DNA from: an uncultured Prochlorococcus sp.
Lineage (GTDB): Bacteria > Cyanobacteriota > Cyanobacteriia > PCC-6307 > Cyanobiaceae
Reading direction: 5' to 3'
DNA: 35,671 bases
Assembly: GCA_902572065.1 (NCBI GenBank)
Contig: CACGEL010000005.1
Location: 1 to 35,671 of the forward strand
Below are positions 27,103-35,388 of this stretch, piece after piece. The translations under genes were made by a program, and so were the position numbers. The notes below the pieces were generated by a model. The model had not been told where the DNA came from. It saw nothing but the letters and a program-made list of their open reading frames with translations, and ran no database searches. Each line of letters begins with the position of its first letter. Position 1 is the first letter of the stretch.

Positions 27103-27789
27103 TTAATTTTTATAGTAATCATCATATAAAGATTTTATAGATTCCCCTCTTAACCACCTTTTCCTTAAATTCCAATTTTTGAATGCTTGAAAGATAAAAT
27201 TAGTTTTTTCCCACTTTCTACTACTTGTATATATTGGAATGGTTGTTAACATTTTTAACTGTGCATTTTTCTTTAATCTTTTTGTAAAATCTAAATCTTC
27301 CATCAAAGGAATTTTTCTATAACCTTTATTTTTAAAATATGCTCCTCTATGAATTATTAGTCCTTGATCTCCATATGGATTTTTGAAAATGAAGCTTCTA
27401 AGGTTTACTAATAGTTCAAGAAATCTATATATGATCTTTTTATTGCTAATTTTGAATTTGAAAAAATAAATAATATTTTTCTGGTCCCCAATTACTGACT
27501 TCAATTTTTTTAACCAATCTTGATTAAGCCTAGAATCTGCATGTATGAAAATAAACCATTCTCCCTTAGCTTTGTTTGCTCCAATATTGAATTGTAATCC
27601 CCTATTTTTTTTTTTAGATTTATGTATATTTGTTCTATAAATTTTTGCTATATCTTTAGTCTTGTCATTACTATTACAATCGACAATAATAATTTCTATT
27701 CCCTCATTAAATATTGATAAATCTGAAAGAAGTAATGGTAAATATTGAGATTCATTATATGTAGGAATAATAATTGAGATTTTAGGCAA
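27103..27789 (-). CDS. Family 2 glycosyltransferase, TIGR04283-like
   Basis: A 228-aa GT-A fold enzyme: SIIIPTYNES at the start, VDCNSNDKT for nucleotide binding, GEWFIFIHADSRL supplying the D-x-D-like metal site, and LMEDLDFTKRL near the end. The family is known as rSAM/selenodomain-associated transferase 2 and is named in some annotations for arsenosugar synthesis. It starts at TTG, needed to keep the first beta strand. The upstream partner (transferase 1 type) ends 5 bp before, so the pair forms an operon. Acceptor unknown. Confidence 0.85.
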   Translation of the reverse strand: MPKISIIIPTYNESQYLPLLLSDLSIFNEGIEIIIVDCNSNDKTKDIAKIYRTNIHKSKKKNRGLQFNIGANKAKGEWFIFIHADSRLNQDWLKKLKSVIGDQKNIIYFFKFKISNKKIIYRFLELLVNLRSFIFKNPYGDQGLIIHRGAYFKNKGYRKIPLMEDLDFTKRLKKNAQLKMLTTIPIYTSSRKWEKTNFIFQAFKNWNLRKRWLRGESIKSLYDDYYKN

Positions 27790-27794
27790 CTTAA

Positions 27795-28427
27795 TTATTC
27801 TCTTTTCTCGATGTCATACATTGTATCAATATCGATTCTTCTCTGAAGAAAATCATGTTTTAAGTCCATTGAAGTAAAGTTATTTATAGTTTGTTTAAGT
27901 ACATCTTTGCTACTCCATTTTATATTTATAAAAGGTAAATATAAGTCAGTAGATAATAATTTTGCTGAAAAAGCAATAAGCCAATATCCTCCATCATTTG
28001 ATGGACCTAAAATAAGATCATTTTTTTTAAGTTTTGTAAGGGTATTTAATAAATCCATGTGACATAAATCTGGAAGATCAGTCCCTATTAAAATAATATT
28101 TTTTGTTTTTGTTCGGTTTAATTTTTTATATATGAGAATTTGTCTTCTCATCTTTTCTCCTAAACATCCTTTCCCTTGTAAGTTAAAGTTTCGAATTCCT
28201 AACTGATTAGACCATCTTTTACTCTTTTTGAATCCAAGACCAGTTATAGCTAAGGAGATATCAATTAAACCCTTCTTTTCGATAGATTTAGCAACTGAAA
28301 CTGTATGTTCTGTCATTTTTCTTTGCACTTTTGAAGAACAATTTTTTCCTATCTCTCTTGATAATCTGGATTTACAACGACCATACCCATGCCACTTAGC
28401 CATCACAATGAGCAGTGCTTTATCCAA
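27795..28427 (-). CDS. TIGR04282/DUF2064-type nucleotide-sugar transferase
   Basis: A 210-aa protein of the DUF2064 family (rSAM/selenodomain-associated transferase 1). The N-terminal ALLIVMAKWHGYGRCKSRLS matches the family's nucleotide-binding loop with its K-x-R-L motif. GTDLPDL and LGPSNDGGYWLIA are the usual later motifs. It starts at TTG 28427; the ATG at 28403 would cut off the first strand. It pairs with the downstream glycosyltransferase. Other cyanobacteria place such pairs near arsenic or membrane-sugar genes; no such neighbours are seen here. Confidence 0.85.
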   Translation of the reverse strand: MDKALLIVMAKWHGYGRCKSRLSREIGKNCSSKVQRKMTEHTVSVAKSIEKKGLIDISLAITGLGFKKSKRWSNQLGIRNFNLQGKGCLGEKMRRQILIYKKLNRTKTKNIILIGTDLPDLCHMDLLNTLTKLKKNDLILGPSNDGGYWLIAFSAKLLSTDLYLPFINIKWSSKDVLKQTINNFTSMDLKHDFLQRRIDIDTMYDIEKRE

Positions 28428-28588
28428 TAAAACTTAAAAACTTGTCATTATTATAGGGCTTATAAAATAATTTTTTTTTAATTTATAATATGCATTGTTA
28501 ATAAATTTTAAATTTATCGTGATCTTATGATTTGAGAATGACCAATTAATAAATCCCTACTAGATTAAATATCTATTGAATAAATTTA

Positions 28589-29980
28589 GTGCAAGCAACC
28601 AATCCTATTTGGGCAGAAGTTCAACAATTACTTCAAAAGAATTTAAGTAAGCCTTCCTTCGAAACCTGGATAAGGCCAGCTAAATTTAATTGTTTTGAAA
28701 ATGGCTTATTAACTTTGATTACTCCAAATAACTTTACAAGTGATTGGCTCAGAAAAAATTACAGTCAAACTATTGAAAAAGCTGCAGAAGAAATTTGTGG
28801 ACATAATGTAAAAGTAATTTTTAAGTCTGAAACTAACATAAATAATAATTCAAATATTCCTGATTCTGTTAGCCAACAAAGTATTAGATCTCAAACAAAA
28901 TCTTTTTCTACAATTCAGGGTAATAATTTAATCAATAGATCAAAAAAGTCTCATTCTTTAAATACACGTTATGTCTTCAAAAGATTTGTAGTAGGTCCTA
29001 ATAGTAGAATGGCACACGCGGCAGCTTTAGCAGTCGCAGAATCTCCAGGAAGAGAATTTAATCCATTATTTATTTGTGGTGGTGTTGGCCTTGGTAAGAC
29101 TCACTTAATGCAAGCTATTGGTCATTATCGAGTAGAAATTGATCCAGAAGCAAAAGTTTTATATGTTTCAACTGAAACTTTTAGTAGTGATTTAATTCAA
29201 TCGATAAGAAAAGATGGAATGCATGCATTTAAAAATAAATATAGATCGGTAGACCTATTATTAATTGATGATATTCAATTCTTAGAGGGTAAGGAATATA
29301 CTCAGGAAGAATTTTTTAATACTTTTAATGCTTTATATGAAGCAGGCAAACAAATCGTTATCGCAAGTGATAGGCCTCCTAGTCAAATACCTAAATTACA
29401 AGAAAGGCTAATCTCTAGATTTTCAATGGGATTAATAGCTGACATACAGCCACCTGATATAGAAACAAGAATGGCAATACTACAGAAAAAAGCAGAACAA
29501 GAAAGAATGAATCTTCCTAGAGATTTGATTCAATTTATCGCAGGAAGATTTTCTTCAAATATTCGAGAGTTAGAGGGGGCTTTTACTAGGGCAGTCGCAT
29601 TTGCATCAATAACGGGATTACCTATGACTGTGCAATCAATTGCTCCAATGCTTGATCCAAATAGTGTTGGAGTAGTAGTGACTCCTAAGCAGGTAATTAA
29701 AAAAGTCTCTGATTTCTTTGAGGTTTCAGCTGAAGAATTAGTCAGTTCAAGTAGAAGAAAGCCAGTTAGTCAGGCAAGGCAAATTGGTATGTATCTCATG
29801 AGGCAAGGAACTGATCTAAGCCTTCCAAAAATCGGAGATGAATTTGGAGGTAAGGACCACACAACAGTTATGTATGCAATTGAGCAAGTGGAAAAAAAAT
29901 TGTCAAGTGATCCTAATGTTGCAAGTCAAGTACAAAAAATAAAGGATTTACTTCAAATCGATTCAAGAAAAAATTTATAA
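28589..29980 (+). CDS. dnaA: Chromosomal replication initiator protein DnaA
   Basis: Binds DnaA boxes and opens the origin. The 463-aa protein with a GTG start has all domains: domain I (about 1-75, [11 protein letters not shown]), a short variable linker, the AAA+ domain with Walker A GGVGLGKT (164-171) and Walker B LLIDDIQF (Asp227, Asp228), and domain IV with the DNA-binding DHTTVMYAI signature from 423. No dnaN neighbour and no cluster of TTATCCACA-type boxes is seen in the 161 bp upstream. The gene therefore does not mark the origin. A possible promoter is TTGTCA (28442) with TAAAAT (28463), spaced by only 15 nt. Confidence 0.98.
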   Translation: MQATNPIWAEVQQLLQKNLSKPSFETWIRPAKFNCFENGLLTLITPNNFTSDWLRKNYSQTIEKAAEEICGHNVKVIFKSETNINNNSNIPDSVSQQSIRSQTKSFSTIQGNNLINRSKKSHSLNTRYVFKRFVVGPNSRMAHAAALAVAESPGREFNPLFICGGVGLGKTHLMQAIGHYRVEIDPEAKVLYVSTETFSSDLIQSIRKDGMHAFKNKYRSVDLLLIDDIQFLEGKEYTQEEFFNTFNALYEAGKQIVIASDRPPSQIPKLQERLISRFSMGLIADIQPPDIETRMAILQKKAEQERMNLPRDLIQFIAGRFSSNIRELEGAFTRAVAFASITGLPMTVQSIAPMLDPNSVGVVVTPKQVIKKVSDFFEVSAEELVSSSRRKPVSQARQIGMYLMRQGTDLSLPKIGDEFGGKDHTTVMYAIEQVEKKLSSDPNVASQVQKIKDLLQIDSRKNL

Positions 29981-29983
29981 TCT

Positions 29984-31213
29984 TTAATTCAATATGAATT
30001 TCGCAGGATCTTGATCATATCGATGCTTAATGGGTATCATATCTATTTCTTTATTTTGACAAAGTGATTCTATTTTATTTAAAGACTGCCTAAATAATCT
30101 TGCAGAAATAAGTGGCATATCTCTTGGTACTGAAATTCTATTTTTTAAATATCTTAAAGATTTACTTCCAATAGTTTCAGGGACTTTCAACTCACCTGTA
30201 ATCATATGTGTAAGGGCTGATCTTAATGATTCATCAAAGAATTCTTTATTGTATGGGTTTGCTTTAATTAAATTATCTTTATGCTTTATTACTCTTTTAA
30301 GAGCAATTTTAGCGTAATATTTTGAATCATAATTTTTATTAAGTTCAAAATTACCAAGACCTTCTCCAGTATCTATTAAATTAGAGAAAGAGAGCTGTTC
30401 TTCATTTCTTTCTTTGTAACATCCACCCATTTGCGGTGGTAAATCATGAGAGTGTGTATGAAAATCTCCCTGTGTTCCTCTATAAGTGCTTCCCCCTTCA
30501 AAGAGGGTAAGCCACTTATCTACATATCGGAAATTAGACCTTAAATTAAATCCTTTGTAATAAATTAAAGATGCATTCATTCTCTCCATATAAGGAATAA
30601 AAATTATATCTCCAATACCAGGCTCTAGCTCACCTGAATTAGATACAGATGGATCAATAAACCCTGATTTTGATTTACGCAAGGTTTCATCAAATTTAGA
30701 AATAGATTCTTTAAATTTTTTTTTTCTAAAGGAATTATCAATAAAATTAAAGCTTTTTTGGCAAAGCCAACTACACCAATATCTGAAGATTTCTCTTTCT
30801 AATGCTCGCGTTTCTCTAAGGTTACTTGATGTTATAAAAGATCCTAGTGCTCCGAATTCATTTTCTAAGAAAGCTATGATGTTATCGCTTTCAGTTATAA
30901 CTTGCCCTTTAAATTCAATGGCAGGTAATTTGCCTGAGCTGACTTTATCAAGAAACCAACTTTCTTTTTGGCCATAGCAAAACATATTTATTTTTTTGAC
31001 TCTGTAAGGAATTCTTTTAAATTCAAGCCATAACCATATTTTTTGACAATAAGGACACCATGAATGTCGATCCCTATAAAGGGTAACCGTAACATCATTT
31101 TCGGAATAACCAAATAATCTTAAATTTGAGTAGGAATTATTAATACCATTAACTCTATCGAAATCTTCAACTTTGAATTTACTTAAATCTTGCCATGTCA
31201 AAATCTCATTCAT
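29984..31213 (-). CDS. Glutathione S-transferase-like protein with CPYC thioredoxin-fold motif
   Basis: A 409-aa protein, about twice the usual GST length. Residues about 42-122 form a thioredoxin-fold N-terminal domain: LYRDRHSWCPYCQK with redox-type Cys53 and Cys56, GKLPAIEFKG with the cis-Pro, and ITESDNIIAFLE. The rest is helical and longer than a standard GST C-terminal domain, with a second segment after about residue 270 that I cannot assign. The double Cys suggests thiol transfer or glutathionyl-reductase chemistry more than classical conjugation. It is divergent from gor with 52 bp between the starts, which points to a linked role in glutathione metabolism. Confidence 0.82.
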   Translation of the reverse strand: MNEILTWQDLSKFKVEDFDRVNGINNSYSNLRLFGYSENDVTVTLYRDRHSWCPYCQKIWLWLEFKRIPYRVKKINMFCYGQKESWFLDKVSSGKLPAIEFKGQVITESDNIIAFLENEFGALGSFITSSNLRETRALEREIFRYWCSWLCQKSFNFIDNSFRKKKFKESISKFDETLRKSKSGFIDPSVSNSGELEPGIGDIIFIPYMERMNASLIYYKGFNLRSNFRYVDKWLTLFEGGSTYRGTQGDFHTHSHDLPPQMGGCYKERNEEQLSFSNLIDTGEGLGNFELNKNYDSKYYAKIALKRVIKHKDNLIKANPYNKEFFDESLRSALTHMITGELKVPETIGSKSLRYLKNRISVPRDMPLISARLFRQSLNKIESLCQNKEIDMIPIKHRYDQDPAKFILN

Positions 31214-31265
31214 TTCTTGAATTTAAGTTATAAACTTACGTTATAATAATTGATTAAAAAAAGTC

Positions 31266-32630
31266 TTGGAATCTCAATTCGATTTAATTGTTGTTGGCGC
31301 TGGATCAGGGGGACTGGCGGCGGCTAAACGTGGGGCAAGTTATGGAGCAAAAGTTGCAATTATAGAAGTAAATAAAATAGGGGGAACTTGTGTAATAAGG
31401 GGATGTGTCCCTAAAAAGTTGATGGTTTATGCAGCTAAAAATAAGAAAAATATGACTTCTTCTGAAGGATATGGATTAAAAAGTGAAGGCATTAGTTTTA
31501 ATTCCAATATTCTATTGAAGAATGTTAGAGAAGAGGTTTCAAGATTAAGTGATTTACATAAAAATTCTTTAGATAAATTGAATGTTAGTGTTTTTGAGGG
31601 CTTAGGAAGATTTATATCTCAAAATGAATTAGAAATAATTTGTCCAAAGACAAATAAAATCCTAAAAAAAATAAGTTCAAAAAAAATTCTTATTTCAGTT
31701 GGAGGGAAACCAAAAAAATTAAATATTCCTGGTATAGATTTGGCATGGACAAGCGATGATATTTTTGAATTGGATAGGTTCCCTGAATCAATATTAATAG
31801 TTGGAGGCGGATATATTGCCTGTGAATTTGCTTCGATTTTCAGGAATTTAGGTACTGAGGTAACTCAATTAATTAGAGGAGAAAGATTACTTAATGGTTT
31901 TGATGAGGATTTATCTTCATGCTTAGAGGAAGCATCAGCTTTTGCTGGCATAAATATAATATCCAAAAAACAATTAAAGTCTATCGAAAGTATTAATGGT
32001 AATTTGGAGTCCACCTTAGACTCAGGAGATAAGATCCAAACTAATAATATACTTATTGCTACAGGTAGAGAACCAAATCTTCGGCCTTTAAATTTGGAAT
32101 TCTTAAATCTAAGGATGGATGGCCCTTATTTAGATGTTGATGAACTTAATCAAACAAGCAATGTTAATATTTTTGCGGTTGGCGATATCATAAATAGACC
32201 AAACTTAACCCCAGTAGCAATAGAACAAGGTAGAGTTTTTTCGGATAATTTTTTTAATGATAAAAAAAGAAAAGTAAATTATGAATATATCCCTAAGGCC
32301 GTTTTCACTATTCCTGAAATTTCAACAGTTGGCTTAAGTGAGAAAAGAGCGAAAGAGATTTACTCTGAGAAAAATATAAAAATTTTCAAATGTAAATTTA
32401 CTCCTATGTCAAATACTTTTAAAAAGAATAAATCAAAATGCATGTTAAAAATTGTAGTGAATAAGCTTACTGACAAAGTCCTGGGATGTCACATGTTTGG
32501 AGAAACATCTTCTGAGATTATTCAAATGGTATCAATTTCATTAAACGCAGGCATAACAAAAAAAGACTTTGATATTACTATGGCTTTGCATCCAACTATT
32601 TCAGAAGAATTTGTGACCATGTATATCTAA
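31266..32630 (+). CDS. gor: Glutathione-disulfide reductase
   Basis: Reduces GSSG with NADPH through FAD. The 454-aa protein starts at TTG: FAD loop GAGSGG (11-16), redox pair Cys42 and Cys47 in GGTCVIRGCVPKK, the NADPH-binding segment IVGGGYIACEFA near 180, and the C-terminal active-site His442-Glu447 pair in LHPTISEE from the other subunit. The Arg inside the redox loop (C-V-I-R-G-C) follows the cyanobacterial and plant type. No later start is plausible because the FAD loop is at residue 11. Confidence 0.95.
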   Translation: MESQFDLIVVGAGSGGLAAAKRGASYGAKVAIIEVNKIGGTCVIRGCVPKKLMVYAAKNKKNMTSSEGYGLKSEGISFNSNILLKNVREEVSRLSDLHKNSLDKLNVSVFEGLGRFISQNELEIICPKTNKILKKISSKKILISVGGKPKKLNIPGIDLAWTSDDIFELDRFPESILIVGGGYIACEFASIFRNLGTEVTQLIRGERLLNGFDEDLSSCLEEASAFAGINIISKKQLKSIESINGNLESTLDSGDKIQTNNILIATGREPNLRPLNLEFLNLRMDGPYLDVDELNQTSNVNIFAVGDIINRPNLTPVAIEQGRVFSDNFFNDKKRKVNYEYIPKAVFTIPEISTVGLSEKRAKEIYSEKNIKIFKCKFTPMSNTFKKNKSKCMLKIVVNKLTDKVLGCHMFGETSSEIIQMVSISLNAGITKKDFDITMALHPTISEEFVTMYI

Positions 32631-32634
32631 TTAA

Positions 32635-33714
32635 TTATGATTTAGAAAATTTGAATTTTTCTTGAGCAAAGAGATAAAGAATAAGTAATGAGAAATAAAT
32701 AAATAAAATAATTCTTAATTCAAGAAGATAATTAAATCCATTCAAGAATAATATCTTATCGAGAATGTAGAAAATATAAAGATTTAGCAAAATAAATCCT
32801 TCAAATCTGGAAATTTTTCCTTTGCTCCAAAAAATTGGCAAGCAAGCAAAGGTAGTTAAAAGCATAAAAGGTAGATCAACTTTTATTAGGCTTTGTTCAA
32901 TTGATAAGCCTTTAAATCCTGAAAAAATACTACAACTTCCAAGGATTAGTAGTTGATTGAGCAAATTGCTTCCTATTACATTCCCAATTGCAAGATCTGT
33001 TTTACCTTTAAATGCGGCTATTAATGAAGTTACTAGTTCTGGCAGAGATGTTCCAGTGGCAACAATAGTCAAACCGATAACAATTTCATTTACCTCAAAA
33101 AGAGTAGCAAGCGTCCGGGAACCATTTACTAAAATATTAGAACCAAAGCTTAAAAGAAATATGCCTAATATCAACTTTAGTAAAATGTTTAGCTTCCCTT
33201 TGTTATTTTCATTAAATTCTTCTATCTCCGGTTCAGCATTTTTTGTATCCTCTTCTCTCTCATTTATGGTGTTAATTTCCCATATTGTATTTAAGACTAG
33301 ACAAAATATTAGAAAGACACCTGCTTGCAATGTTAATAATCCAGTTGATGACATTGCCCAAACTGCACAAGAAATGGCCATTAAAAGAGGAACATCTCTT
33401 CTGACTATTCTGCTTCTTACTTTAAGAGGTCTTATCAATGAGCTTATACCTAAAACTACAAGAACATTAAAAATATTGCTCCCTATTACATTGCTAGCGG
33501 CAAGCGAATCACTGCCTTTAAAAACTGAATTTAAACTTACTAATAATTCAGGAGAGCTTGTACCGAGAGAAACAACTGTAAGACCAATTACTATTTGAGG
33601 TATTCCTAAAATCAAAGATAGACTTATGGCGCCTTGAATAAAGAATTCTCCTCCTCCAAAAAGTAAAATTACACCTACTAATATTTCTATTATTGGAAAT
33701 AAAAAGTCGCTCAT
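32635..33714 (-). CDS. CaCA-family sodium/calcium (or proton) exchanger
   Basis: A 359-aa inner-membrane cation exchanger with the two inverted alpha repeats of the family. The first is GTSSPELLVSL followed by SNVIGSNIFN, the second GTSLPELVTSL followed by GNVIGSNLLN; the acidic residues in each bind the cation. About ten membrane spans are separated by an acidic cytoplasmic loop (EEDTKNAEPEIEEFNENN). It resembles YrbG of E. coli. The exchanged ions cannot be determined by eye. It converges on gor with 4 bp between the stops. Confidence 0.92.
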   Translation of the reverse strand: MSDFLFPIIEILVGVILLFGGGEFFIQGAISLSLILGIPQIVIGLTVVSLGTSSPELLVSLNSVFKGSDSLAASNVIGSNIFNVLVVLGISSLIRPLKVRSRIVRRDVPLLMAISCAVWAMSSTGLLTLQAGVFLIFCLVLNTIWEINTINEREEDTKNAEPEIEEFNENNKGKLNILLKLILGIFLLSFGSNILVNGSRTLATLFEVNEIVIGLTIVATGTSLPELVTSLIAAFKGKTDLAIGNVIGSNLLNQLLILGSCSIFSGFKGLSIEQSLIKVDLPFMLLTTFACLPIFWSKGKISRFEGFILLNLYIFYILDKILFLNGFNYLLELRIILFIYFSLLILYLFAQEKFKFSKS

Positions 33715-33832
33715 ATTTAATTCTTTGTTTAGATAATTAAATCTTCAATAATTGATTAATAACTATCCTCGAATATCAATAATTTATTGTCAAATTTTAT
33801 TTGCTGTTAAAATTAATTAAATAGTTAAAATT

Positions 33833-34882
33833 TTGAAGACATTAACCATATTAAAACCTGATGATTGGCATTTACATTTAAGAGAGGGTTTTGTATTAAA
33901 AAATATTATTCATTTCACATCCGAGTATTTCGGGAGAGCTATCGTGATGCCAAATACTAAAATCCCCGTTACATCAATTGATGCGGCTATTTCTTATAAA
34001 AAATTTATTGCTGAAGCGTTGCCTAAAAATTCTAAGTTTGAACCATTAATGACAATGTATCTTACTGATGAGACTAACAAAGGAGAATTAATAAATGGTT
34101 TCAAAAATAATGTCTTTTTCGCAGCAAAATTATATCCTGCTAATGCTACAACAAATTCCAGTCATGGAGTTAAGAAAATAGAAAATCTATATGAGATATT
34201 TGAATCAATGCAAGAGTCAGGAATGCCTCTATTAATTCATGGAGAAGTGACTGATTCTGAAGTAGATGTTTTTGATCGAGAAGAAGTCTTTATAGATAGA
34301 GAACTTCAACCTATAATTAAAAGGTTTCCAAAATTAAAAATTGTTTTAGAACATATAACTACCTCATATGCGGTTGATTTCGTCCAAGAAAATAATATTG
34401 GAGCTACTATAACTCCGCATCATTTGCATATAAATAGAAATGCAATGTTTTTTGGAGGCTTAAATAGCGATTTTTACTGCTTACCAGTCGCTAAGAGGGA
34501 AAACAATAGAATAGCCTTAAGGAAAGCTGCAACAAGTGGGAAAGAATGTTTTTTTCTAGGAACTGATTCTGCTCCTCATCTTAGAAAGTGGAAAGCTTTG
34601 TGCGGTTGTGCAGGAATTTTTAATTCACCAGTGGCTATAGAAAGTTATTTAACAGTATTTGAAGAGGAGAATGCTCTCGATAATTTTGAAAAGTTCGCAA
34701 GTTTGAATGGCCCTAATTTTTATAATTTGTCCCCAAATAAAGAAAAATTAAAATTAGTATCTAGCTCCAATAAAATAGTGGAATTTATCGATGTTTTTGA
34801 AGAAAAAAACATTGTAGGACAAATAAAACCATTTCACGCAGGTGAAACTTTAAAATGGCAAGTCGAAGGGATAGTTAATTAA
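33833..34882 (+). CDS. pyrC: Dihydroorotase, class II
   Basis: Cyclises carbamoyl-aspartate to dihydroorotate in pyrimidine synthesis. The 349-aa TIM-barrel amidohydrolase starts at TTG. Metal ligands are His13 and His15 (DDWHLHLREG), carbamylated Lys99 (FAAKLYP), His136 (LIHGE), His174 (VLEHITT) and Asp245 (GTDSAPH). The first five each lie 4 below the E. coli numbering, which supports this start. A possible promoter is TTGTCA at 33787 with TAAAAT at 33808, spaced by 15 nt. Confidence 0.96.
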   Translation: MKTLTILKPDDWHLHLREGFVLKNIIHFTSEYFGRAIVMPNTKIPVTSIDAAISYKKFIAEALPKNSKFEPLMTMYLTDETNKGELINGFKNNVFFAAKLYPANATTNSSHGVKKIENLYEIFESMQESGMPLLIHGEVTDSEVDVFDREEVFIDRELQPIIKRFPKLKIVLEHITTSYAVDFVQENNIGATITPHHLHINRNAMFFGGLNSDFYCLPVAKRENNRIALRKAATSGKECFFLGTDSAPHLRKWKALCGCAGIFNSPVAIESYLTVFEEENALDNFEKFASLNGPNFYNLSPNKEKLKLVSSSNKIVEFIDVFEEKNIVGQIKPFHAGETLKWQVEGIVN

Positions 34883-34935
34883 AAAATTAAATTTAATATG
34901 ACCATTCAACAAAAGTGTAAATATTCCAATTTTTC

Positions 34936-34965
34936 TTGGTTAAATGGGTTGCTTTCAGCTACGAT
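34936..34965 (+). promoter_or_regulatory. Candidate promoter of tRNA-Leu
   Basis: TTGGTT (34936-34941) and TACGAT (34960-34965) are separated by 18 nt, putting transcription start near 34972, about 15 nt before the mature tRNA. Pattern match only. Confidence 0.35.
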
Positions 34966-34986
34966 TAAAAAGCGCAAATTCCTTTT

Positions 34987-35072
34987 GGGAGTGTGGCGGA
35001 ATTGGTAGACGCGCCGGACTTAAAATCCGTCGAGCGCTTTAGCTCGTGGGGGTTCAAGTCCCCCCACTCCCA
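34987..35072 (+). tRNA. trnL-UAA: tRNA-Leu (anticodon UAA), no intron
   Basis: An 86-nt class II tRNA. The acceptor stem GGGAGTG (34987-34993) pairs with CACTCCC (35065-35071) and the discriminator is A at 35072. The D-arm has GGTAGAC, the anticodon loop CTTAAAA (35019-35025) has TAA at 35021-35023, a long variable arm has its stem in CGAGC/GCTCG around 35031-35047, and the T-loop is GGTTCAAGTCC. CCA is not encoded. The anticodon stem is CCGGA/TCCGT, so its outer pair is a C-U mismatch. Many cyanobacteria carry a group I intron in this anticodon; none is present here. Confidence 0.97.
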
Positions 35073-35150
35073 TATTTCAACTATTTATTTTTAGTTCTTA
35101 CGATAACTTTTAATAATTGTTATGTTTTAACTAATTTATCCAGTATTTAA

Positions 35151-35384
35151 ATGGAAAGTATTTTTAATAATTCATTTGCTACTTTGATTACCTACATTGG
35201 TATTATTTCTTTTTATTTGTTGATTATCCCGTTAATACTTTTTTACTGGATGAATAATAGATGGAATGTTATGGGCAAATTAGAAAGATTAGGAATTTAT
35301 GGCTTAGTATTCCTTTTTTTTCCAGGTTTAATTTTATTTTCTCCATTTTTAAATCTTAGATTAAGAGGAAATGGTAAAGGGTAA
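35151..35384 (+). CDS. ndhL: NAD(P)H-quinone oxidoreductase subunit L
   Basis: Small cyanobacteria- and chloroplast-specific subunit of the NDH-1 (photosynthetic complex I) membrane. The 77-aa protein has two membrane spans (about residues 10-33 and 46-70). They are joined by the loop [20 protein letters not shown], the most conserved NdhL stretch. It takes part in cyclic electron flow and CO2 uptake through ferredoxin-dependent NDH-1. The start ATG at 35151 lies 78 bp after the tRNA. The next gene begins 4 bp after the stop. Confidence 0.92.
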   Translation: MESIFNNSFATLITYIGIISFYLLIIPLILFYWMNNRWNVMGKLERLGIYGLVFLFFPGLILFSPFLNLRLRGNGKG

Positions 35385-35388
35385 ATAA

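Noticed and set aside
28428..28588. Replication origin upstream of dnaA
   Set aside because: No cluster of TTATCCACA-like boxes; only AT-rich sequence.
32957..33598. 213-codon open frame antisense to the cation exchanger
   Set aside because: It lies entirely inside a well-supported gene, mirrors its hydrophobic codons and shows no family motif.
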